Shown here: positions 8,921 to 18,061 of the stretch, one piece after another
Layout of the letters: each line of letters starts with the position of its first letter
Position numbering within the stretch: position 1 is the stretch's first letter
Source of the DNA: CAWGYT01 sp963826795
Lineage (GTDB): Bacteria; Planctomycetota; Planctomycetia; Pirellulales; Pirellulaceae
Assembly (NCBI GenBank): GCA_963826795.1
Contig: CAWGYT010000025.1
Span: forward strand, 124,001-188,000
Reading direction: 5' to 3'
DNA length: 64,000 nt
Notes under the pieces: generated by a model
Seen by the model: the letters and a program-made list of their open reading frames with translations, nothing else
The model's database searches: none
What the model was told of the DNA's origin: nothing
Position numbers and translations under genes: made by a program

Positions 8921-8984
8921 GCAAGTGTTCCGCGTCGAGCGTCTTCGAGCTCCCGCGTCTGGATGGTCCATCGGGGAGCGATCG
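8921..8984 (-). other. atpQ-atpB junction: position where atpR is expected but absent
   Basis: N-type ATPase operons normally carry a small membrane gene, atpR, between atpQ and atpB. Only 64 nt lie here, far too short. A start-less open frame runs through it and ends in a TGA that overlaps the atpB ATG (ATGA), the junction style of the rest of the operon. Its last residues read RELEDARRGTLA. This could be the leftover tail of a deleted atpR or chance. Confidence 0.45.
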
Positions 8985-9272
8985 TTACGGTCGCTGGTCC
9001 ACGGTCTTCCAGGCCGCATACGAGCCGAGGATCACGCCGCTGACCATGCACATCAACGTGAAGCGGATCCCGGTGTTCAGTTTCAAATCCAGGTAACGTC
9101 CCAGCAACGAGCCTCCGACGGATCCCACGGCAATCGGCCAGCCCACCATTCCCAGAACGCCGAGCGAACGCCAGAAGGAACGCGAATCTCGTTCGCGACG
9201 CGCCAGGCGATCCGAATCTCGCTGAATCGCCGCGCGCGGATCGACTCGGTCTCGCCCACCGGGCAACGTCAT
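8985..9272 (-). CDS. atpQ: N-ATPase AtpQ (AtpI/AtpZ-like) membrane protein
   Basis: Small protein of 95 residues. It has a charged, Arg/Asp-rich N-terminal 35 residues followed by two predicted transmembrane helices (about 35-58 and 70-90) separated by a short basic loop (GRYLDLKLNTG). That is the AtpI/AtpZ/AtpQ layout, proposed to help assemble the c ring or to handle divalent cations. It sits between the epsilon subunit and atpB as in N-type operons. The ATG overlaps the atpC stop by 4 nt. The sequence is short, so the call leans on topology and position. Confidence 0.8.
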   Translation of the reverse strand: MTLPGGRDRVDPRAAIQRDSDRLARRERDSRSFWRSLGVLGMVGWPIAVGSVGGSLLGRYLDLKLNTGIRFTLMCMVSGVILGSYAAWKTVDQRP

Positions 9273-9676
9273 GGCTTGCCTCCCGGCCTTCCTCCGTCCT
9301 GCAACTCGGCGAGGATCCGACCTTCCAGCCGACCGAGTAGTTGGCGCGTCTCGAGTTCTTGCGACGGAGCCCCAAGTCGTTGGTCCAGCCGAGCCTGAAC
9401 TTCCGCCACATTGTCGCCGATGACGGCGATCGGTGTAAGTAGCGTCACGCGAATGCCATCGGTATGCAACAGCCCCCCGGCAGTCCCCGCGTACTGAAAA
9501 GACTCATTTACTTGGGACGACTTCACCCGCAGTCTGACCAATCCCGCGTCGACGGCCAGGACCGTCGCTTCGCAACGAGGCCGCAGGCCCACGTGGCCCG
9601 TCTGCGTCAAGACGCGCACCGCCAAGACCTCGGCGTCGAAAACCACGTTTTGAGGCGTCCGAATAATGAATTGCAT
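9269..9676 (-). CDS. atpC: N-ATPase epsilon subunit
   Basis: Central-stalk epsilon subunit, 135 residues, that links gamma to the c ring. The N-terminal beta-sandwich (MQFIIRTPQNVVFDAEVLAV) and a C-terminal helical stretch (residues 95-125) fit the family. The frame is intact. It follows atpD by 66 nt and overlaps atpQ by 4 nt (ATGA), the second position in the N-type order. Confidence 0.88.
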   Translation of the reverse strand: MQFIIRTPQNVVFDAEVLAVRVLTQTGHVGLRPRCEATVLAVDAGLVRLRVKSSQVNESFQYAGTAGGLLHTDGIRVTLLTPIAVIGDNVAEVQARLDQRLGAPSQELETRQLLGRLEGRILAELQDGGRPGGKP

Positions 9677-9742
9677 CGCTCAACTTTGCCGCTTCGCGAT
9701 CCGAGTCGCGTTAATTGGGGTCGCCTCACGGACGCGGTCCCG

Positions 9743-11166
9743 TTATCGCTTGGGGAGAGGGCTCACCGACCCGGTTTCGGACCCGACATCTTCCAGCGCG
9801 CCGATCATGAACAGTCGTTCCTCCGGCACCCGATCGTCAGCGCCCAGCAAGGATCGCCTCGACGCCTTCAATTGTCGCCGCGATGGGCACGTTTCGCCCG
9901 GAGATTCCCGTAAAACTTTCGGCGACGAAAAACGGCTGCGTCAGGAAATTGCGCAACCGTCGCGCCCGTTCGACCAGTTGGCGGTCTTCGGCCGAAAGCT
10001 CGTCGATTCCCAACATGGAAATCAGGTCCTTTAGTTCTTCATAGCGGCCCAGGACCCGCCGTGTCTCCTGGGCGGCTTCATAGTGCCGAGCACCCACAAT
10101 CGCCAGATCCAGTGCCTTGGAACTTGAGGCGAGCGGATCGACGGCGGGATAGAGTCCATCGGCGGCAACCTCACGCGACAGGACCAACGAGCTGTCCATG
10201 TGCCAGAAAATGTGGGTAATCGCCGGATCGGCGTAATCATCCGCCGGAACATAAATCGCCTGCACGGATACCATGTCGCCTTGTTCCGTGGCCGTGATGC
10301 GTTCTTCCAGAGCCGCAATGTCGGCCGCCAAGGTCGGTTGGTAGCCCACGCGCGACGGTAACCGGCCGAGCAATCCCGAGACTTCCATCCCGGCCTGGAC
10401 GTGGCGGTACACGTTATCGACCAGAAAAAGCACACTCCGATGCTCCACGTCACGAAAATACTCGGCGATCGAAAGCGCGGCCAGGCCGACCAAGAAGCGA
10501 GCCCCAGGTGGTTCCTTCATTTGACCGAAGACCATCGTTGTGCGGTCCATAAAGCCCCGGTCGCGCAGCTCTTGCCACAATTCCAGCCCCTCGCGCAGAG
10601 CGCTCCCCGATCCCCGCAAAAACGGCGATTCCCTTCAGATCGGCCACGGCATTATGGATAAACTCCGTCAGGACAACCGTCTTCCCCACTCCCGCCCCAC
10701 CGAACACCGCCACCCGACCTCCATGAATAAAAGGGCACAACAGGTCGATCACCTTAATGCCCGTCGGATAGACGTCACCCAAGCCACGGCACACCGAGGG
10801 CGACGGAGGTGGCCGGTTGAGCGGCATTGTTTCGGCGCGAGAAAGCTCCGGGCCGCCGTCCAAAGCGCGACCCCGCAGATCGACGACCCGCCCAATCAAC
10901 TGCTCGCCAACCGGAATCTCCAAAGGCAGCCCCAGGCAAGTTACCGTCGCGCCGCGGCGCATGCCACGGGTGCTGTCCGTCGCGATCGCACGCACAATGG
11001 AACCGCCGAGATGCGCGTGGACCACGGCCATCACCGAGCTACCGGAGTCGGACTGGCACGTCAGCGCGGAATCGACGGGCGGCAAACGTTCGGTAAAGCA
11101 GGCGTCAATGACGGTGCCACGTACTGCGGTAACGTGCCCCGTTAACGTGTCGGCCGCGCGATTCAT
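9743..11166 (-). pseudogene. atpD: N-ATPase beta subunit, two frameshifts
   Basis: Catalytic beta subunit; first gene of the operon. The reading frame from the ATG at 11166 (GAGGAGG just upstream) gives a normal N-terminus and the P-loop GGAGVGKT at about 156-163, then leaves frame near 10593-10600, within the conserved GERSREG segment. One extra base explains the shift. The main C-terminal part continues in a second frame (LELWQELRDRGFMDRTTMVF, ARFLVGLAALSIAEYF) to 9843-9845, where another extra base in a run of C/G moves it to a third frame (VPEERLFMIGALEDV) ending at TAA, 9743. Corrected, the protein would be full length at about 474 residues. With alpha, gamma and c intact, either the sequence has errors or the enzyme is lost. 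The metalloprotease gene ends only 46 nt upstream, with no clear promoter between. Confidence 0.88.
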
Positions 11167-11212
11167 GCAGGGGCGCCTCCTCGGCGTATCGTCTACCCGC
11201 GACCGCCGCACG

Positions 11213-14080
11213 TCAACCCGTCGGCGGCAACCGGTCGGCGGCAAGCGCGGCGGCAACGTAGTTCCCGGACTGGAAAGCCAAAACCAGATCCGCCGAGTCA
11301 AACATGCCGTCTCCGTTCCAATCCCCGGAGCTCCAGTCCGCCGTGGCACCGTTCCCCTGTTCGTAACGGCCCATCTGAAATGCCAGGACCAGATCCGAGC
11401 TGTCGAATCGGCCGTCCAGATTCGTATCGCCAAAGGTACTGCCCAGGATGTCCTGGACCATGACTGACCAATCGTGCTGATCCACGACCCCGTCGCCGCT
11501 CAAATCGTAGGCCGGGTCGTCGACCCTCCCGACAACGGCAGCCAGTAGCTCCAAATCAAGTGCATCGAGCGACCCGTCGTCGTTAAAATCACCCCGCAAG
11601 CCCGCCCCATTCCTGACCTGGATCGTCACGGTGGCCACGGCCGACTCACTTCGGAAATCGAACGCGCGATAAGTGAACATGTCGGTCCCCTGAAAGCCTG
11701 GCTCGGGTTCATAAACGAAGCTTCCGTCGCTGCGGGCAGCGAGCGTCCCGTTTTGCGGCAGGTCAACCAACTCTGCCACGATCGCATCCCCGTCGGGATC
11801 GATGTCGTTCGCGAGTAAGCCGAAGGCGGCATCCACCGCCAACGGCGTCGATGAATCAAGCCGGAATTCGTCGTCCATGGCCAGCGGCGGTCCGTTGTCG
11901 CTCGACCGATTCCAGTACCACTGCCACCAATCACCCAGCAGCGACTGATAGAGTTCGGCGCTGCTGACTTGTGGCAATTCCGTGAGCGAGTCCAGGAAGT
12001 CGAACCAGAGGAACGGTTCTTCGGACATGATGTCGCCCGGGTAGCAGAAGACGCCCTCCAGCCCCGGACAGGGGAACTCCAAATCGCTGGGACTGGTCGG
12101 ATCGACGGCAAACGGGTCGGAAACGACCGCACCTCGCAAAGCGTAACTCAGCGTGACGGCCGGATCGACTCCGGGTATCCTCAGCTTCAGCGCCTCGACG
12201 AAGTAGGTCCCCGGATTCAGGAGGACACTGCCGGCGCTGCGAATTTCGCCTGGACGCGCCGCCACTTGGTGGATGGCGTGCATCTCCGCATCAAAGATCC
12301 GCACGAGAACGCCCACTTCGTCGCTCGTCCCCGTCTCTGCCACGGAAAGTAACAGGTGAAACAACTGCGGCGTGGCAACATACAGTTGGTGCACGTCCTG
12401 CGTTCCCTGAGCGTCAATCGCACCCGCCACGAAGGGCATCATTTCGACCGGGGCGGTTGGGAAGGAAATGGCGAGCTGGTAGTTACCCGTGTCGAACCCA
12501 GCTTGCGGCTCCGCCGAGACCGCGACCGTATAGTCTCGTTCCGGGTCAAGGGTGCGAACCTGAACGACGATCTCGCCATTGCCATTGACGAGTGTTTCGT
12601 GAGGAATCAGGTGATCGTCGCGATCGAAGATGGCGACGGCCGGAATCATCGCGCCGGGGTCGAGCGATCGCACGACAACTTGCAGGGCCAACGTTTCACC
12701 TTCCACGACGGCCGGTGCCCGAAACCGATAAAAGTCGCGATCGTTCGGGCCGGAAAGGCTGGCGATCTGCAGATAGCGCGTCGTGTCGGGATACTCGCGC
12801 TGGGACTCAAGTCGTGACGCTTCCTGGAAATCGTCATCGGACGCCATGTCGTCGTTAAGAAATTCAGCACCGTCGCGCGACAACAACACGCCCAGCTCGT
12901 CGTCCGTGATTTCGCGCAAGCGGCTGGTCGTCACCTTCTCGATCTGCTCCTGCGAGAGTGCCAACGACTGGTCGAGAGTGACGGTCAGGCTGTAACCTCC
13001 CACCGCGAACACATCCTCGCTCGCCGCTTTGACTTGCACAAACAATCTTGAGTCGGGATTCGCGTGAGGCACGACAAACTCGACAACATCCCTCGGGAGA
13101 TCGCTGGCTTGGTAATCGAAAAGAATCTGGCCCTCTTCGTCGACGACGGTCAATCCAGGCTGGAGCAGGCTGATCCCGGCCGTCCGGAGTCGAAACGTCA
13201 GCGGCCCGGCGTAATCACCGTCCAGGGCGAGCGAATACCAGTCGACATCCGTGGGTGTCGTGATTTGTGCAATGGCCAGGGCCGGGCCGCTGCCATCGAT
13301 CCCCTCGACACTTTCCCACGGTTCCAACTCGGCCGCGTTGCTTCGGATCTCGTTGCCCGTATTGTCCTCATAACGATCCGGAAGACGTGTGCCGAACCGT
13401 TGCCGAACTTGCTGGATGTCGATGGGCGTGAGATTGACGGCATTCGACACGCCATGGACGTGCATGGGGGAGGCGACGTCCTCCGAATGGCTCAGCCCGA
13501 ACACGTGACCGGCTTCGTGCAAGCTCACCGAAAACAGATCGTCAAGCGATTCAAACTCGGCCTCGCTGTTGAAGACCACATCGGCGGACCAGGTTCCCGA
13601 GATGGCCGATCCCTGCGAAACCGAAATCGCCTTGACATCATTGGCCAAGGCACGTGCGCCGACGCGAATGTCACCGAACCGCAGATCGCCATGGCTGGGT
13701 CCGGGGCTGCCGAACGCTACGGGTTCGGTTTCGTCCACGAGCCCGACGTCCAGACTCACCTCCTTGGCCCAGGTCTGAACCGCCCGCAGGACGGCGTTTT
13801 GCCATGCGGTCTCTCCCCACGCTTGAAACTTGTCATGGAGCGTGTTGGGGGAACCCCCGATATCCACACCGTCATCGGCAAAGCTCAGCGTAATGTATCG
13901 ATCTTCGCCGGAGATGGGCCCGTCCGCGTCCAGCGCGATCCGCGATTCAAGCGACTCGAAGTGGCTGACCGTCCATCGTCGCCGCGCGACCATGCGTCGC
14001 TCGTGACGGGTCAAACGGAATTTAGACAACGCGCCGGCCCGTTGGCCTCGGAAAAATCGACTCCAAATTGAGTTGACCAT
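11213..14080 (-). CDS. Secreted matrixin-type zinc metalloprotease with cadherin-like and dockerin-like modules
   Basis: Exported protein of 955 residues. The N-terminal basic stretch followed by SLESRIALDAD is the planctomycete LExR-x-L signature of large secreted proteins. A metzincin domain spans about 60-235, with the zinc site HEAGHVFGLSH at 188-198 (three His plus catalytic Glu189), matching matrixins. Beta-rich pre-peptidase-like regions follow (about 250-690). A cadherin/Ig-like segment (about 735-815, LLANDIDPDGDAI...TDMFTYRA) comes next. Calcium-binding dockerin-like repeats close the protein (about 828-945, DFNDDGSLDALD, DTNLDGRFDSSDL, DWNGDGMFDSADL). No PEP-CTERM tail is present. 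It lies downstream of the kinase/ECF pair on the same strand and 46 nt before atpD. Confidence 0.88.
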   Translation of the reverse strand: MVNSIWSRFFRGQRAGALSKFRLTRHERRMVARRRWTVSHFESLESRIALDADGPISGEDRYITLSFADDGVDIGGSPNTLHDKFQAWGETAWQNAVLRAVQTWAKEVSLDVGLVDETEPVAFGSPGPSHGDLRFGDIRVGARALANDVKAISVSQGSAISGTWSADVVFNSEAEFESLDDLFSVSLHEAGHVFGLSHSEDVASPMHVHGVSNAVNLTPIDIQQVRQRFGTRLPDRYEDNTGNEIRSNAAELEPWESVEGIDGSGPALAIAQITTPTDVDWYSLALDGDYAGPLTFRLRTAGISLLQPGLTVVDEEGQILFDYQASDLPRDVVEFVVPHANPDSRLFVQVKAASEDVFAVGGYSLTVTLDQSLALSQEQIEKVTTSRLREITDDELGVLLSRDGAEFLNDDMASDDDFQEASRLESQREYPDTTRYLQIASLSGPNDRDFYRFRAPAVVEGETLALQVVVRSLDPGAMIPAVAIFDRDDHLIPHETLVNGNGEIVVQVRTLDPERDYTVAVSAEPQAGFDTGNYQLAISFPTAPVEMMPFVAGAIDAQGTQDVHQLYVATPQLFHLLLSVAETGTSDEVGVLVRIFDAEMHAIHQVAARPGEIRSAGSVLLNPGTYFVEALKLRIPGVDPAVTLSYALRGAVVSDPFAVDPTSPSDLEFPCPGLEGVFCYPGDIMSEEPFLWFDFLDSLTELPQVSSAELYQSLLGDWWQWYWNRSSDNGPPLAMDDEFRLDSSTPLAVDAAFGLLANDIDPDGDAIVAELVDLPQNGTLAARSDGSFVYEPEPGFQGTDMFTYRAFDFRSESAVATVTIQVRNGAGLRGDFNDDGSLDALDLELLAAVVGRVDDPAYDLSGDGVVDQHDWSVMVQDILGSTFGDTNLDGRFDSSDLVLAFQMGRYEQGNGATADWSSGDWNGDGMFDSADLVLAFQSGNYVAAALAADRLPPTG

Positions 14081-14178
14081 GTCTCGTGTTGTGCCTCTCG
14101 CATGCGTGTGCCAGGCGAACCGGCCAGGCGCGGCTGCATCGCCTGGGTGATTCGCCTTTTCGAAAACGGTCGACCTTC

Positions 14179-17169
14179 TTACTCGGTGGTCTCCAACTCG
14201 GCACGCGGTCGTTGCCGCTTTACTTGGCGTTGAGCGTCTTGGAGCATTTCCTGAAATTCGCTGAGTTCGCGTAAGTTGGCGAGGTCGGGATCAATCCGCG
14301 CGACGTGCAGCCAGGTATCCTCTTTGCGAATTGATTCGGCAATCAAGGCGATGGCCACGGCGGCGTCGGGCTGATTCTGGGCCGAGGTGAGTGCGTAGAC
14401 GCAACCCAGCTGAAAGATTTCCTTCGGCCCCGGCGCTGCTTTCCAGACGCGACGCGCATCGGCCAAGGCCTCGGTCCGTTGGCCCAGTCGAGCGTAGATG
14501 ACGCTTCGCGACACGAGGTCTTCCACCCGAGCCGGCTGGTGGCCGATCAATTCATCCAAGATGACCAAGGCGTCTCGTGGCCGCCCGAGCCGTTCAGCGT
14601 ACACGTGCGCCATGTTGCGATGCGCCGCGTGAGAAAAAGGATTCAGCGCTGCCGCCTGCTGGAAGTCTTCCAGCGCCTGCTGAGGCGACGCGGACAAACG
14701 AGCCAAACCGCGTGCGATCCAGTTCCGTTCATCGTGCGGCATGATCTCCAGCGCCCGTTTTCGGTCCTCGACTGCATCGCGCCGGCCACCCGGGGTCTTT
14801 TCGACCAGTTCCGCCCGCATCAGATACAACCGCGGCTGATCGCCATCCAGCTCAATCGCCCGGTTTAGATCGGCGATCGCGTCATCCGTTTGACCGGCTT
14901 CCCGGCTGGCCACCGCGCGGTTGATCAGCACCGGGACGAAGTCTGATCGTTGAGCCAGGACCTCGCTGAAATCGTCGCGAGCTGGCAGATATTTCCGCAG
15001 GTCCATCCGGCTCAAGCCGCGATAAAAGTAACCCAGGTGCGAGTTGGGCCAAAGCGTCACGCAGACCGTAAAACAACCCTCCGCCTCGCTCCAACGTCCC
15101 GCTCCCGCATAGGCATTCCCCAGCAGAAGCCAAAGCGAAACATCATACGGTTGCCGCTGCCGCAGCTTTTCGAACCGCACGATCGCTTCCTCGTAATTCC
15201 CCTGCCGTAGCGACTCGATCGCCGCCATCGAACCCGCCGGTTGTGGATCTGCTCTGCGTACCGAGTCCTGCGCTGCGAGGGACTCCAGCTGCCTGGCGAG
15301 ATCGGCCGCTCGGCTGGCGAGTTGACGATCCCGTCCAGATTCATCGAGCTCCGACATCACGCGAGATCGTTCCGAACGGGCCAAGGCGATCAATCGCAGA
15401 TACTCGGATAACGTCCGCATCAGTTCCGACTGCTGTGAATCGGCCAGAGCGTGTACGCTGGACTCGCGCCGCCAATTCGGATCCGAAAACACGCCATATT
15501 GGTCGACCAGCCGCTCCGAGAGATCAATTGCCTCGTCCAGCGTGCTGCGGTCCGCGCCCGGGATGCTGCCCAGCGCCCGCATCTCGGGTAGGCTGGCCTG
15601 CAACTGCTGCAATTTGACCGCGGCTCGTTGCTGAGCGATTTGTTGACGGTACCCGAACAGGGCCAGCGTCAGCAGGATCACGGCCAGGGCTGCGGCGGTC
15701 GAAATGCCGGCGCCCGACGAAAGCCGCGGATGGCGACGACACCATTTGCGAAATCGTTCCGCGAGTGACGGATTGGGAGCGTGCGCGAGAGGCCGGTCGG
15801 CCTGCTGTCGGGCAAGGTCCTCGCACAAGAGATCCATCCTGTCGTATCGCTCGGACACGTCGAACGCCAGACAACGGCGAACGATCGAGTCCATCGCCGG
15901 TGAAATATCTCGCCGGATTTCGCGTGGCGAAACTGGCAACTGTCTTCGATCCTCAAGGCATTCGGCCACCGTACGTTGAAACGGTCCCGATCGCTGCCGA
16001 AACGGCAATTCCCCCGTCAACATCTGGTACATCAGGACACCCAGCGAATAGAGATCCGCCGCCGCCCCCACCCGGTCACCCGTCAGTGTTGACTCGAGAT
16101 GCTCCGGCGACATATACGGCATCGTCCCGCCCACCAGCCAGGACACTCGGCCGCCCACGATCAAGTCGTCCGAGAGATTGAAATCCAGCAGCATCGCCGT
16201 TCCATCATCCGCTAACAGAACGTTCGCCGGCTTGAGGTCGCGATGGACGATCCCGCGACCGTGAGCGTGGCGCAAGGCTGCTGCGAGCTGCGTGGCGATT
16301 CGGATTACCGTCGGCTCGTCGAAGCGCCGCCGATCCAGGGCGTCACTCCGAAGGGCCAGGTCGGTGTGGCCCCTCGCACGCCGCGAGTCGACGCGCGGAT
16401 CCAGCGTTCCCGGCCGAGAGATCGGCAAGGCGTCAGCGAGCGTTTGACGGCCGAAGAACGGCATGCAGATCACGTGCAACGATCCGAAAGCGTGAAACGA
16501 ATAGATCGGCACGATGTTCGTATGTTGCAAGCGAGCGAGATGAGCGGCCTCGAGGTTGGCTCCGGTCGTGACTTTCAGCACGACGGGCCGGTTCTCGAGA
16601 CCACCTTGCCGAGCAAGATAGACGACGCTGAACGTACCTCGGCCAAGCTCCTCGAGGAGCTCGAACTCTCCCAGCGACTCGCCAGGTACCGGGAACTCAA
16701 GAATGCTGTCGGCCAGCCGATCAAATTCGGATCGCAACTCGCTGACGGCCGTATCGGCCCGGAAAATCCCCTCGGTCGGATCCGCCTCGTCATCGCACCA
16801 ACCGCGCGTGTCGATTTGCCACCGCCGCTGGTATTCCTCGGGATCCGCTTGCTCGCCGCCGCTCCTGCGCAGTCGATACTCCTCACGAGCCAACTCGGAC
16901 AGGGATTCCTGGTCGGCCAGGAATTCTGGAAAATCACGCCGATATTGCTCCAGCGTCCGGCGTTCCGGCCGCCGCCAACGATACTGCAAGTCGACGCACA
17001 GCAGCTCGATGGCAAGTCGACGATCCTCAGGATCCGTTCCCCGCGGCAAGAACGCGCGGACATCGGTCGACGCGTCGCGCTGCACCGCAACCTCAAACGA
17101 CTCGACCGCCTCGTCCAATCGACGAAACCGGTCAGGTCGCTGCAGGGTCATCTGAAGGTCACTCGTCAT
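14179..17169 (-). CDS. Planctomycete Ser/Thr protein kinase with TM and TPR repeats (paralogue 1)
   Basis: Kinase of 996 residues. A conserved N-terminal region (about 10-120, LLCVDLQYRWRR...EEYRLR) precedes the kinase domain in this subfamily. The kinase domain spans about 170-480: glycine loop GRGTFSVV, beta-3 Lys199 (VVLKV), HRDLKPAN at about 309-316, then DFN in place of DFG at about 329-331, and the activation segment end SPEHL. A basic juxtamembrane stretch and one helix (about 515-535) lead to a long TPR-rich C-terminal half. The start at 17169 overlaps the ECF sigma gene by 11 nt, so the two are coupled. In planctomycetes such pairs are thought to link phosphorylation to sigma activity; the signal is unknown. 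A close paralogue lies at 23755-26850. Confidence 0.92.
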   Translation of the reverse strand: MTSDLQMTLQRPDRFRRLDEAVESFEVAVQRDASTDVRAFLPRGTDPEDRRLAIELLCVDLQYRWRRPERRTLEQYRRDFPEFLADQESLSELAREEYRLRRSGGEQADPEEYQRRWQIDTRGWCDDEADPTEGIFRADTAVSELRSEFDRLADSILEFPVPGESLGEFELLEELGRGTFSVVYLARQGGLENRPVVLKVTTGANLEAAHLARLQHTNIVPIYSFHAFGSLHVICMPFFGRQTLADALPISRPGTLDPRVDSRRARGHTDLALRSDALDRRRFDEPTVIRIATQLAAALRHAHGRGIVHRDLKPANVLLADDGTAMLLDFNLSDDLIVGGRVSWLVGGTMPYMSPEHLESTLTGDRVGAAADLYSLGVLMYQMLTGELPFRQRSGPFQRTVAECLEDRRQLPVSPREIRRDISPAMDSIVRRCLAFDVSERYDRMDLLCEDLARQQADRPLAHAPNPSLAERFRKWCRRHPRLSSGAGISTAAALAVILLTLALFGYRQQIAQQRAAVKLQQLQASLPEMRALGSIPGADRSTLDEAIDLSERLVDQYGVFSDPNWRRESSVHALADSQQSELMRTLSEYLRLIALARSERSRVMSELDESGRDRQLASRAADLARQLESLAAQDSVRRADPQPAGSMAAIESLRQGNYEEAIVRFEKLRQRQPYDVSLWLLLGNAYAGAGRWSEAEGCFTVCVTLWPNSHLGYFYRGLSRMDLRKYLPARDDFSEVLAQRSDFVPVLINRAVASREAGQTDDAIADLNRAIELDGDQPRLYLMRAELVEKTPGGRRDAVEDRKRALEIMPHDERNWIARGLARLSASPQQALEDFQQAAALNPFSHAAHRNMAHVYAERLGRPRDALVILDELIGHQPARVEDLVSRSVIYARLGQRTEALADARRVWKAAPGPKEIFQLGCVYALTSAQNQPDAAVAIALIAESIRKEDTWLHVARIDPDLANLRELSEFQEMLQDAQRQVKRQRPRAELETTE

Positions 17170-17755
17170 CGATATATTCCGACATCGTATCGCGGAATTG
17201 TCGCAAGACGCGTTCCACGGTGCGACGACATCTCCCCGTCTCGGCCGCAATGTCCACGATCGAATCCCCTTGAATCCGCCGCTCGATCATCAAACGCTGA
17301 GGCGCCGGGAATTGCTCCAAGGCCTCGTCGACCACCATCTGCAAGATGATCCAGGAATCGGCCACGTCGGGCGTCGCCATCTCTTGGGCCGCTTCGCTGG
17401 GAACGGTCTGACCGACGTCGCGTCGCTGCCGACGATGGTATTTCCCTAGGCGTCTGACTTTGTTGAGCGCGATCACCAACAGCAGCTGCCACAATTCTTC
17501 CCCGGGCGGGACGTCAAAACCTCCGTCCGCGGCGCGGCGGAAAAACGTCCGAAAAACGGATTGGATGACGTCCTCCGGGTCAAACCGTGACGCCAGACCA
17601 ACCGCAGTTTTTCGCCGAGCGAAATGCACCAGTCGGTCCGCATATCGCGCGTACAGCTCGGTCGCCGCATCGTCCTCGCCTCGGCGAAAGCGCCGGAGCA
17701 GCGACCTGTCAGAGCTTTCCGCGGTCAATTCAGGTTCATTTGTACTTGCATTCAC
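17159..17755 (-). CDS. ECF sigma factor, kinase-associated (paralogue 1)
   Basis: RNA polymerase sigma factor of 198 residues with regions sigma-2 (FDPEDVIQSVFRTFFRRA) and sigma-4 (QRLMIERRIQGDSIVDIAAE...TVERVLRQFRD) and no sigma-1 or sigma-3, the ECF layout. Its stop overlaps the start of the membrane kinase, an arrangement repeated at 26819-27451 and common in planctomycetes. No anti-sigma factor gene is nearby, which suggests that the kinase is the regulator, perhaps by direct phosphorylation; that step is inference from the family context. A 306-bp region separates it from the divergent secreted-protein gene at 18062. Confidence 0.92.
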   Translation of the reverse strand: MNASTNEPELTAESSDRSLLRRFRRGEDDAATELYARYADRLVHFARRKTAVGLASRFDPEDVIQSVFRTFFRRAADGGFDVPPGEELWQLLLVIALNKVRRLGKYHRRQRRDVGQTVPSEAAQEMATPDVADSWIILQMVVDEALEQFPAPQRLMIERRIQGDSIVDIAAETGRCRRTVERVLRQFRDTMSEYIDDE

Positions 17756-18061
17756 GATGTAAGCCGCCGAGCGGATGCTCGCTACCCCGTACAGTCACGC
17801 GCAGGCCACGGATGCGACACGGTGTTTCGAAATTGAACATGAAGGGGTCCCGAAAGTAGGTGTGCCCGGTATATCGGGGGATTTCGGGACATGTTCCAAG
17901 TCTATTCGGCGGCACGGACGTCGACAATTGGCTCGCAGAATTGCCCCCTCCCCCGACCGGTCATTCCGAAAAAATTCACGTCGCACGTCGGCACGCGACG
18001 TGACTCCTTGGTTCAGTAGACGGTTTGGTCGACGGTCTGCATCCTTGGTCGAGTCGATTTA
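17756..18061. other. Divergent intergenic region, ECF sigma 1 / dockerin protein
   Basis: The 306 bp between divergent genes must hold both promoters. I see no convincing sigma-70 pair, no long inverted repeat and no small gene. The left part, nearest the sigma gene, carries mixed short GC-rich stretches only. Confidence 0.4.

Noticed and set aside
8249..9019. Longer atpB start giving 33 extra residues
   Set aside because: The extra residues (Arg/Asp-rich) do not resemble AtpB and the ATG at 8920 fits the family's first residues.
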